Assembly (NCBI GenBank): GCA_934045905.1
Contig: OW203762.1
Location: 18,322,345-18,386,344 of the forward strand
DNA length: 64,000 nt
Source of the DNA: Leuctra nigra
Taxonomy: Eukaryota > Arthropoda > Insecta > Plecoptera > Leuctridae
Direction: 5' to 3'
The notes beneath the pieces were generated by a model. That model was given only the letters and a program-made list of their open reading frames with translations, was not told where the DNA came from and did not search any database. Below are positions 1-11,800 of the stretch, piece after piece. A program made the translations under genes and the position numbers. Position 1 is the first letter of the stretch. Each line of letters starts with the position of its first letter.

Positions 1-1300
1 CACGGAATTAGCGCACTCGTATTATTTCAATATCAGATTATTAGCAGAATAAATCTTCCTGTGCGGATGCTCTCATTGAATTTTTAAGATACTGTCTAGT
101 TTAACGGTTATTATTATTTGATGTGGTTGTCTTCTTGTTTTGTTTGAAATCGTTATCGAAAACTTTTCAAGAGAAGAAGAAACTTCAAAGCCACGAAAGA
201 CGCGATATAAAATGGAATAACGACTAGCTTCACGTGAAGACTTGTCTTCGACAATTTGTTTTCTTTCTTTTTGTTTATTTTGCCTCACTGTCACTTTATT
301 ATCCTACGAATAGCTATACATTCCCCCAGCGAGCAACGCAGCAGCAGTATACCCTTGGCACTACTTTAAACAAAATGTACTTTGTGAGAATGTTTTATAT
401 AAATATTTTATGTGTTTGCAATATTATTAGAATCGTGCAGAAGAATGAGAGATTGATTTCTTATAGCCATCAATTGTATTGATTGACTCATTCAACATAA
501 CACATTCATTAACTTCTAAATTTATTTATTTTTTATCTACTAAAAACTTGTTTCCCTAAAGAAACTAACGAACTTGGAAAATATATCTTCGTTGATTTAG
601 AACTATCAGTAGAGGTGAGTTTGGTACTTACCAACGCAATTTACGCTTAACTCTAGAAAATTATCTACCTACTTACTTCTGTAGTTTTCGTTTATCACAA
701 TGTCACGATAAGTTGGAGTTGGGTCAACTTTTTCCGCTTTGCAATTAAGCTAAGTTCATAAAAAGAGGCCTTCACCAGTTCAACACAGTTGATGGCTATT
801 TCGGTAATTTTCTTCGCGCTTTTTATTCTGTCACAAGCGACGTGCGTATTCGTAGTGATGTAGCAAAGCGAGTGTTAAACTTCCTCTTTTCAGTCACTCA
901 TTCACAATCATGTTTTACTTGCACTATCGCAGTTTTTGTCTGTACCTACTGTCTGTAAACTCTGTAAAATACTGTATACATACAGTTTTATTTTCTTGAG
1001 TATTTTCTTGACGTATTCCTATAAAAAAAATAGTGAGTTCCAAAATTTGAAAAATAATTACTTTATTTATATTTCTTCCAAAAATTCTATAAAAGAAAAG
1101 CGATAACTTGCAATTTACTTAAACTACTTAAACTACTTAAACTACTTAAACTTTGTGCTTTGAAAGCTCATAAATATTTTATTAGGCACCTTTATAATGA
1201 GAAAATCATTACGTACTCGTAAAATTATGGCGAATCATCCATTGGTAGTCTGAGAAAGATTATTAGTTCAGTCACCACATCAGCGTATTCTTTTCACGTA
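1..1300. other. AT-rich non-coding stretch (probably intron of the DIP-type gene)
   Basis: I see no coding exon, RNA gene or clear repeat. A short ACTTAAACT tandem run lies near 1118-1152. Because the coding part of the adhesion gene seen to the right begins in the middle of Ig2, its earlier exons must lie to the left, so this is most likely intron. Confidence 0.5.
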
Positions 1301-2134
1301 TACCGGGTGGCGCATAGAAAACGCACAATGTCCGAGACATTGCTGTAACAAAACTACTGCATACATCGGGCTGAAAATTTGATATAATATAAAAACTATA
1401 CTAAGGTTTAATGTTTGAAAGTTTCAAAAACATTACTTCTGTGGGGAAAAAGTTACAGCAGTTCGAATTTGGTTGTCGAAAAGACGATTAAACCGAGCTC
1501 AAATAGGGCGCGTCCAGAAAACGTGCATGGGTTGGGACGCTGTTTATTCAACACTACGCATGATAAAAAGCTCAAAATATGAAATTTTATGCACAATTCA
1601 ATTGCCATCAATAGTGTAAAACAAAAAAAATTTAATAAATTGAACGAATGTTATGGTACCTTGAAGTTGAGATTAAAAGCTGAATTAGTGTAAGATAATT
1701 ACACTTTTTGAAATTAACGAGCGTAAAAAAACTTAGAAATGATACTCTGCTTTTAGGCTCAACATAAAGAACCCATAAATTTCGTTGCATCGATCCTAAT
1801 GTATTGAATTTTTACTGAATTCATAGCAATATAATTTGTTTAAAATTTAAAATTTTCAGATTGATATCGCAAGCAGATTTTAAGAAACAGCTTCCCGGAC
1901 AATTTACGTTTTCTGTACGAGGGGCTGTTTGAGCTCCATATACCTAATCGATTTTTCCGCAATCAAATTCGAACAGCTATAACTTTTTTTCAACAAAAGA
2001 AATGTTTTTGAAACTTTCACACAATAAACCTCAGTATGTTGTTTATATTTTGTGAAACTTTCAGCACGATGTATGCAGTAATTTTGTCACAGCGATGTCT
2101 CGCCCATTGTGCGTTTTTTATGCGCCACCCGGTA
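1301..2134. mobile_element. Fold-back DNA transposon with long terminal inverted repeats
   Basis: The left end begins TACCGGGTGGCGCATA and the right end is its reverse complement. The inverted arms match imperfectly for roughly 250 bp each (about 1301-1550 against 1885-2134), around a central loop. A TA dinucleotide flanks both ends, as in Tc1/mariner-type insertions. No transposase reading frame is present, so it is non-autonomous. It sits in an intron of the DIP-type gene, on the upstream side of the first visible exon. Confidence 0.8.
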
Positions 2135-2238
2135 TATTTAATTGCAAATGGTAATCATAATATTATTATAATTTCAATTAATCTATTAATTACGACATGA
2201 AGCACAAAATCCAGTGTAATTTGTGTGCAATTTCCTTG

Positions 2239-2868
2239 CGCTCCTGAGCCTTGTGGTCGTGACGTGTTGTGACGTTGTGATGTGTGACGTTGTGACGTGT
2301 TGCCTGTTTGTCCGCAGTGTCATCGTACCAGGGCGAGATCCTGAAGCTGGCCAAGATCACGCGCTCAGAGATGGGCGCGTACCTCTGCATCGCCTCCAAC
2401 GGCGTCCCCCCGTCAGTCAGCTGTGCTCCTGAGCCATGTTGTGACGTGTTGCCTGTTTGTCCGCAGTGTCATCGTACCAGGGCGAGATCCTGAAGCTGGC
2501 CAAGATCACGCGCTCAGAGATGGGCGCGTACCTCTGCATCGCCTCCAACGGCGTCCCCCCGTCAGTCAGCTGTGCTCCTGAGCCATGTTGTGACGTGTTG
2601 TCCGTTTGTCCGCAGTGTCATCGTACCAGGGCGAGATCCTGAAGCTGGCCAAGATCACGCGCTCAGAGATGGGCGCGTACCTCTGCATCGCCTCCAACGG
2701 CGTCCCCCCGTCAGTCAGCTGTGCTCCTGAGCCATGTTGTGACGTGTTGTCTGTTTGTCCGCAGTGTCATCGTACCAGGGCGAGATCCTGAAGCTGGCCA
2801 AGATCACGCGCTCAGAGATGGGCGCGTACCTCTGCATCGCCTCCAACGGCGTCCCCCCGTCAGTCAGC
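2239..2868 (+). repeat. Tandem array of 4 copies of the Ig2 end exon with its 3' splice site
   Basis: Copies of the exon begin at 2318, 2467, 2616 and 2765, exactly 149 bp apart. The last three units hold 45 bp of upstream intron, ending TTTGTCCGCAG, plus 104 bp of exon. The first copy has a longer intron lead, with extra TGACGT-type repeats between 2239 and 2317. Copies 1 to 3 stop after the codons PPSVS and run into the intron lead of the next copy. They lack the exon 3' end and its strong GTGAGT donor. Only the fourth copy continues to 2893. Read straight through, a truncated copy goes out of frame with the next one and meets a TGA. Confidence 0.9.
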
Positions 2869-2893
2869 AAGAGGATCATGGTCAACGTGCACT
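2765..2893 (+). CDS. DIP-type gene, exon encoding the C-terminal half of Ig2 (complete copy)
   Basis: This is the last of four copies and the only full one. The acceptor is GTCCGCAG at 2757-2764 and the donor is GTGAGT at 2894. It encodes the E and F strands with the second Ig2 cysteine (GAYLCIASNG), then KRIMVNVH. It starts with two bases of a split codon and ends with one (phase 1 at both sides). The DIP Ig2-Ig3 junction (KR-M--VHF-P-I) is well matched. Confidence 0.9.
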
Positions 2894-5800
2894 GTGAGTT
2901 ACATTCTATCACCTATTAGTCGTTGACTTTCATGACGAAGTTGGACTAGACGTAGATGATGTATGCTGGGATGATAACTCACAAAAAATCGTAATTAACT
3001 GTGTGTACACTCAAACCAATAAAAATTGGTACTCGAAAAGAAAAGGATTGGCTGCTGCTGGTAAGGTTCCTTGACAATCATCCTTGTTATTATCAATGAA
3101 ATAAGATCTGACCTACTAGAAGTAGATGATGCGTTAACACAGCCTTCATGGGATGTTGCCATGAAACCTTAATCAGCCAATTTCTTTTCGAGTACCGATT
3201 TGTATTGGTTTGAGTGTACCATAGTGGTAGAAGGCCGGAAGTCAATTTTATTGATTCGTGAGGTAAGCTGATAAACCAGTAATTCTTCCTTCATTCCAAT
3301 CATATTGTAATAGGACATGAGTCATTGTTTAAGAGAATACTCCAATATATGTATTTGTTAACATCACTTAAACGGTTATGATTTAATAATTCCAAAAGTG
3401 TGCAGCGCAAAATTGTGTAAATTTACTTCCGCCCTTCTACCTGTGAGATACATAACTAATTCATTCCTCGTCGTCTCCCAATATCCACCGTTCACCTTTC
3501 ATGTAGCTCTCCACGGCTATCGTAATAATAACATGGTTTAGTCAATTTGCTAAATAAACAGGAACTCGCCGGCAAGGTTCCCGTAAAGCTGCAGGAAAGT
3601 TTCAAGATGAAGCAACCAATCTGAGGAGCATGCGCTGTTATGAAACTACACTAGTTATAGTTATGTTCTGCATTGTAAATTATACACATAAAAAACACTC
3701 CGTGTAAAAATACCAGCCAAGTCTCTACAACTAAAAAAAATTATGAAATCTAAAAAATTCTGCATTGAAAAGTAGTGATATCAAAAAATGGTCCAAGTCA
3801 AAACTTTATTTGAAAATCAAAAAATACTTGGCGCATCGTGTATACATAGTTTAGAAGTATAGACCAGATAGAAAATATACATCAAATATACATAATACAT
3901 GTAGTATACCTATTATGCCCTAAAAAAACCATGCGCCAAGTATTTTTTGATTTTCAAATAAAGTTTTGACTTGGACCATTTTTTGATATCACTACTTTTC
4001 AATGCAGAATTTTTTAGATTTCATAATTTTTTTTAGTTGTAGAGACTTGGCTGGTATTTTTACACGGAGTGTTTTTTATGTGGATATCACTCCTTTTTTT
4101 AGTTTATTCTTAGAACTTGTGACGTCAATTGAACAATTACTAAATCCATTAAAAATAGTCGCCATTGACAATTTGGTTTACTAATGAAAATCTGCGTATG
4201 GTACTATATATTTGCTTTAAATGATCTTTCATGAAGAATAGCAAAGGTTTCATTCCTATCAGTTAACCGAGTTCCGAGATATGGCAACACTTCGGTTTTC
4301 AAAATGGCTGCTGAACTTACTGCACTGCCACAAAGAATGTATATCTATAAATGATGTGTATCATTTTAAGTTTTCTGAATATGTATTCATTATATAGGAG
4401 GGGATTATAATAATTTTTAAATTTGAATGATGTAATTTCCGGTCTTATAAATAGGAAATTTCTAGTGTGACTGTTCCCATTTCATAGAGATGACCTTCCG
4501 AATCGTTTGGCGGTAGTTTCATACCGATCAGTCAACCAATTTTCAAGATATGACGTTACTTCCTGTTTCAAAATGGCTGCTGAAATCACTGACCCCTTGA
4601 ATTATAATTTAAACATGATTACATTTTATTATAAGCTGACTCAAATAGTATATTTATTGTATCAAAATGTAAATTTGTGAGATTTTAAAAATGTGTGACG
4701 TCATTTCCGGTTTCGGTATGGGAAACTGCAAATATTATTGATGATAATACATAAAGTTGACCGTCTAAATTGTTTAGCGCTGGTTTCGTTCAAATCTATT
4801 TAGCCGTTATTGACATATGATGTCACTTCCGGTTTCAAAATGGCGGCTTCCGGTTGGTTTTATAATAAGTCAAATGAGATATCAAAAGTACATACGTTAC
4901 ATAAATAACAAAATAATCGGATCAAATTTGTTGCCGAAATGCCAATCGATGTATTTCAAATTTCATGACGTCATTTCCAGTTTCGTTAACATAAATTTTA
5001 GTCTGTTGCTATTGATAATCCATATAGTTTACCGTCTGAATCGTTTGGCGCAAATTTCGTTCCGATCGGTATAGCCGTTGTTGAGATATGACGTCACTTC
5101 CGGTTTCAAAATGGCGGCACAAAAAATTAATGGGGTGAAGGTTAAATCAGACGCCAAAAGTGCACACGTGGTAAAAATGTGAGATCAATCGGTTCAGCCG
5201 TTTAGGCTGTGGCCATGTTACCGGATTTGAATTCCAGGAGACTACTACTACTACTACTGAGATTATTATTATTATGAAAACCGCCCTAAAACACTGTTTT
5301 CACGGCCCTCTAGCGCGCAAAGGGCGTAACCTATTGTTCCCAAATTTGGTATATGTTGTAGGGTGGGGCCATAGCTCGAAATTAAGATATATCGCAACAA
5401 TGTGAGATTTTCCAATTTTAAGATCCAGTAGGCCGAAAATGCCACTTTGATGCTTACAGTAAAAGTGGGTTTGCTCCAGCCTTTATATGAGAGTGTGCGC
5501 GCGCCGTACGACTTGGCTGGCGTGGAGCGACCGCTCCACTAGATTTCTATGTGAATAAATAGGACGTGTCAAGTCATGGGCTCAAACAAATACTGTTTAT
5601 ATTTCCAAATAATTATGTTAGATCTCTATTTTTGAATTTCGTTTAATTTCAAAATTTCAAAATTCCATACATTTTATGTAGGTCTGAAGCATGTTTTAAA
5701 AGATTTTGACGATATTGGTATGAGCAAAGATAATTGTGTAGAGAAATGATACGCAAATTTATCCAACAGGCGAAGTGAGAGCCTTATTCCGACCTTGTGA

Positions 5801-8800
5801 CGCATCCTCACGGAAAAGTCCGGAAAATCTTAATGGATGTGATTATAAACGTATGCAAAACACATTATCCTTGGGAGATTATAAATGAACTTCTCACATT
5901 AATTCTTCATCATGATCCTTCAGTTTTCCCAACATGTAACTCAACTTTTCCAAGAAGCCTCCAAGCACATTTTCCAGTACGATGTTCTAGGGCTATATCT
6001 ACTTTCATCCCTTATTTCGTTGGGTGCACTAAAACCAAGAATTACATCTTTTCCAGCTTGCAAACAAAGTGCGCGATCGATACTGCTGTTGTGTAGTTAA
6101 GTTTAACCCCCTGATAATTCGGGGATCTCGGGTCCTCCCTGCCTTTCCTTCCCAACCTCCAGAGATTTGTTTTTCTTATTCCCAGCGTCGTAAGGCTGTT
6201 TTCCTGTTCTAGACAAGGATAAATTACCAAACAAAAGGCACATTAATTCTCTCGATGAAGAATTGTTCGGCTATTGGTTCTGAGCGGAGTTAATTTGCAT
6301 GGTATTTTCTTACTTCTTGCGATGTCCACTTCGGTTCGCGAGAGTAAAACGCCGGTCTAATGGCGTCCTAACGACCGGACATTCGTCAGTGGTCAGTCTT
6401 GTGTTTGGTGCCAGTGTTGTTGACATTCTCAGTTGCAGGGAGGCCCATCAGAGATTAGGGAGCTTCCATTTCACTTTTCCGACATGTCAAGTTGTTTATC
6501 ATTATTATTTGTTTGTGTATAACAGTTCAGACCTTAAAATGTATGATGAAGAATTTTTTTACTCTTATTAACTTTACTAGGAAAACGCTCTGTGTACCGC
6601 GTTGATAAGCGAGCACGGATACGTGCGACACCTCGAACCATAATTCCTTAAAACACGGCAATAATATACTGAAGGCTAGAAGCATGATTCACTAAATTAT
6701 ATAAAAAATAACTGCATTTGTGTCTCATTGCAAGTTAGTAACAGACACACCTCATGCGTATTTTTTGGAGTATTTAGGTGTGTATCAAAGGGATTTATTC
6801 CAAATAATAATTACAGAAACAAAACAGATAATTAAACAATACAGATAAATACAGAGATTGAGACTCACAAAATAGGCAACATGACATAATTTAAGAAATA
6901 GTATTCAAACAGTTACTTGCCGTTCCGTACAATAGAGCAATTTCCTATTACCCAACACATTGTATTGTAACTATAAATATAACGTATTGACTGAATAAAT
7001 AAAATAATTCATAAACGTAATTTCATTTATCAACCAACCAATCTATTTCTACAATCAAGCAGACATTTCGCCGGTCTACAAAAAATTTGCTTAGCATTTG
7101 AAAGGATTGAAAGTAAGACTGCATGTTAAAACTTTTATAAACAATAAATACCTATACTATCGGTTAAAATAAAATAAAAACTATAACCTCGCAGGTATTG
7201 CTATAACTATACCTATTTAACCGTAAAACGTATTCTAATAATAATCTATAGACAGCTGACTGCTTCCGAGTTTGTTTTGAATGGGGTGCATCGAGCGGCC
7301 GCAACGGACTCCTCGAACCTACAATGCAATTTATATGGAAAAACACGATTTTTTTTATTTATGGACGGATCTTTCTCAAAAACTATACAGGTCTAAGTTA
7401 GTATGAGATGAAGGTGTGTGCAAAATTTCAGATCGATACGTTGACCGGTGCGACCTGGGTTGAAGCGACAAAAAAAAAACACACACACAGAGAAAGTGCC
7501 GCAAGAGTCAAGTAGAGACGCTCGCTCCGCTCGCTTAAATATACTTGACTTTAACTTCGTTTTAATGGTCTGAGAGTAGCTGTAAAAAGATCAAACCCTG
7601 ATATATTGTTTTATTCCCGGGCGAATAACAAAATGATGTATAGTTATCGTAAGATGAGAATACCGGAAAAATATTGTATTATGTTACCAATCTCATATTC
7701 TATGTAATGCAATAATAAATACAGTGGAATGCAATACCACCTCGTATCTCTCTGTATGAGTCACTCTTACAGATATTACAGGGGTTGTAGAGATTGTTTT
7801 CAGGAGTGAAACTACTTTATGGTGAAACCAATCTGAAATTAAAGATAAAGTGCCAAGATCGCAAAATCTCGTTACATATTTGTGAGGTTTTGACTTTTCA
7901 CTCAATTAAGAGTGTTCAAAGACAACTAACTTTTTATCCACGACCGGTCTTCTAATCATTTTGTGAGTTCTGATTGTCTGATGGAGAGAATGTATTTATA
8001 ATTTATTTAAATTCCATCGTACCGATCATAAAGCACCCGGGTGACATTTTTAAAATTATTGAGTTATTGGTATCGTTGGAATCCAACTGATAATATTCTA
8101 ACTATTGTACTTTTAAAAGAGTCCTAAGTCCACATAAACTTGGATTAACATAGTGGATTTACCCTGTAACTCACCCCTAACAGGTTTCATGTAGGTTTGG
8201 TGCTTTATGGCTTGTAAAGCAGTAGACGTCATTGTATTTATATTTTACAGTTTTATATTGCAACTACATTTATGAAATCGTGCTCTCTTGGGTAAATGGT
8301 AAAGGACAGAGTATTTTTCTAGAGATATGAAACAAGAAATAATTTTAACGACAGAAGAGCTTCTTTTCTGGAAACAAAACTAGTGTATGAACCAGATAAA
8401 ACGCAATAAATCGTGTGTCAATGGTGTTTCCTGAGACGACGGATCTTCTTTGTGCATCGTCTGTCCTCCCACGGCCCGCTGTGATTTAAGCTTTCGTATT
8501 GTTGACAGTCAATTGTTCACTCACTGTACTCGCTGTTGAAATGTCGCTGTTGATGAAATTATTACACCATTTATTTACCCCTTTTATAACAATAATACAT
8601 TTGTCTTGTTCATTCCGTACTGGACTGACTGCCCACCAAATGCTTCTTATGGCATCCATTATTTAATCCCAGAGAAGAGTTTTTAACTATGAGTCAAACA
8701 AGTGGAACATTTTATATCACTATTAGGTATGATACTCTTACAAAAGCATGGACAGAGTAACACACATGAAGCTTACAGAGCGTATAGTTTAGAAATTAGT

Positions 8801-11800
8801 AAACCTTGTCTTTTGAAAACTGATCACATTTTATTTATACAAGAAATTAAGGTGATTGCGAAATTATTGGAAAACTAATGATGATGATTATGCAAAGTGG
8901 GAAAGAGGTGGTCGTGGCCTATAAAAAGGGAACCTTCCCCTAATTTTCCTCTAGACTGGGAGAAACCACGAAGAAAACTCAGTCCGGAAGGAAAGCAGAA
9001 GGAATCGAAGCTAGGGCTCCGGAGTGCAAGTCCAGAGCGTTACTGCCCAAACTAATGTGCTGCAATTTCAGAAAACCGAGTCAAATGAATTTCATGTGTA
9101 ACCGAAAACACTTTATAACCTAATTCTGCGGACACTTCATGTAAAACGGACTGTATATTATTACCTGTCAGGTGGCATGTTATCTCGTCATTTATGACGT
9201 CACAACGATGTCCGAATGACCCTCTATCAATCTCCCCGTGTCTTGGTCGGGTAGCGAGGGTGGCGCCCTCCCCCTGATGCGGTCAACCCTCCAATTAGTC
9301 ACTAATGACTCGGCCTGCCTCGCCGGCTCGGTCGTTCAGGGAGTCGTCTGTGTCACGTGGTGTCGCCTCATCAACGCTCCAAGTGGCAAGATGACGATTT
9401 ACTGACGCGTTTCCTTCTCGTTGTGTTCAATTCATTCTGTTGGCACGTCGCTTTTCCAGCCGATGTTAGCGGGAAAGCGGGAAACAGGGAGAGGCACACC
9501 GCATTATGATCGCATTTTGGAAAATATCTTATCGGAAATATAGCGCACTAAATAATTTAACAACTTACATGATTTGCCCTTAAGTTGTAAAGAACCATCA
9601 TTATGTAAAATTGTACCACATGTTGAGGTCTATGACGATATATTTTTGAAAATAGAAGTTAAACATTTGTTTGGTTGATTTTTTTTTTTTTTTTACTGGG
9701 GCTTAACGTCGCACTGTTTTGCAGCGAGGATAATGGCGACGGATGAATGATTCTGAGGATGATTGGGAGATGATGATGAAGAGTAGGAAGGGATGGAAGG
9801 GGGGAAGGAGGCGGTCGTGGCCTATTAGTAGGGTACCTTCCCAGCATTTGCCTGTCGACTGAGGGAAACCCACGAAAAAACCCCAGCCAGGAAGGACGGC
9901 CGCGGGAATCGAACCCGGGCCTCCGGAATACAAGCGGAATACAAGAGTTTTGAGAAAGTTTTATTGCACTCTGTAAAATATGATATAATATAATAACAAG
10001 GAAGGATTGATTGTCAGGGAGCAGCAAATCCGTTTCGTTCATATGCCGTTTTTTACTTTGGACAACCTGTACCTATTGGAGGTATACTTTGTTGTCTGGA
10101 ATATAGGTATTAATATTTTTATAACAGAGAGCCACAATGTTATGTGTTATTCCCTGTAGAGCCGAATGAATGGAATAAAATATACACTTGGCAGAATATT
10201 TTTATAGCTCACCCAGAGTCAAATTTTTATGCCACAAAATTGCATTTCACACACCATATTTATTTTATAGATTGAGTAGGTATGTCGATCTTAAACTTTC
10301 ATCTACACTATCTTAAACATCTGCTGAAATCCCAACAAAATGCATCTGCTCTGGCAATAAAACACAATTAATAAAACGAATCGTCCGCCCACACTCCGGT
10401 TTTATTTCTCACGAGCGAGTTTTATTATCTCCCGGCAGGGGGCAGCACAATTGCCGTCTTCGTTTCCTGTTTGGCTCGCAAGAGTGCGTTAACGGCGACA
10501 TCGTGCCACGTGATGATGGACTCGTGTTGAGGCCGAGGAGCACGGGAATCTCCATCACTCATCCCATGCCTTCCAGCGTACAAGTCTGCGTCGACTCCCA
10601 CTTAAACCATCAAATATAGGAGGGAAAATAAATCTTCCCTCATGAAGAAATGACAAGTTTTTCCCAACAACTTATCATCGAAGAGTCAATTAAATTCGGC
10701 TATGTTGTAACAAGAAGGGGGGAGAAGACTGACCCTTGAGGGGAACTTGCGTTGACTTTGAAAGTACATTAGAAGATTGTCATGTGGTCCACGTACAAAA
10801 TATATGTCTTGCTTTATTTTATCAAGCCAATCAATTTTGGTGTCGCAGGAAATATATTTGGTCCAGTTTTAATGGCAGAGGAACGAAAAAGACAAAGGTG
10901 TATGTATTTTTGTCTAAGATCTAGTTGATAGTTTAGTAAAATCGAGTCCCTGGAAGTCGCCTTAATTTCGCCCTGGAAAGTTCACAAGGGAGAGTTTATT
11001 CTAGACGCAAAAACAAGGAAAACGCTTCATGTAACGCGTTGTTAAGCGAGACATTTTCATGTATGAGAAGCTGATGAAAAGCCACACTCCGGAGTGAAAA
11101 TTAAAGAAAATAACTTGCAAATTACAATCGGTATCTTGTATGTTATTTAGTTTAATTTTCAATCCAGAGTGCAGATTTTGATCAGCAGCTCATAATCGAT
11201 ACATCAATAATATTTTTGTCAACATTTTAGTATCAAGAACCTGGATAAGCATGACGTTCCTCAACATATACTTGCCTCCACCTTCAATGCCGATGTAATG
11301 TGTCGAAGTGACAAATGACTCGAGTGAGTGGGTGGTTTTGATTGATAACACTATCTCTTCTGTTGCAGTCCACCCCGTGATCCAAGTGCCCAACCAGCTG
11401 GTCGGTGCGCCACTGGGCACTGACGTCACTCTCGAGTGAGTGGGTGGTTTTGATTGATAACACTATCTCTTCTGTTGCAGTCCACCCCGTGATCCAAGTG
11501 CCCAACCAGCTGGTCGGTGCGCCACTGGGCACTGACGTCACTCTCGAGTGAGTGCGTGGTTTTGATTGATAACACTATCTCTTCTGTTGCAGTCCACCCC
11601 GTGATCCAAGTGCCCAACCAGCTGGTCGGTGCGCCACTGGGCACTGACGTCACTCTCGAGTGAGTGCGTGGTTTTGATTGATAACACTATCTCTTCTGTT
11701 GCAGTCCACCCCGTGATCCAAGTGCCCAACCAGCTGGTCGGTGCGCCACTGGGCACTGACGTCACTCTAGAGTGAGTGCGTGGTTTTGATTGATAACACT

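Noticed and set aside
2190..2912. Open frames of 61-69 codons repeated at 149-bp spacing
   Set aside because: They arise from reading exon copies through into intron. The start codons are TTG in the intron, so they are not separate genes.
5797..6100. Two overlapping open frames that might be a decayed gene
   Set aside because: No domain recognised and no consistent single frame; not enough to call a pseudogene.
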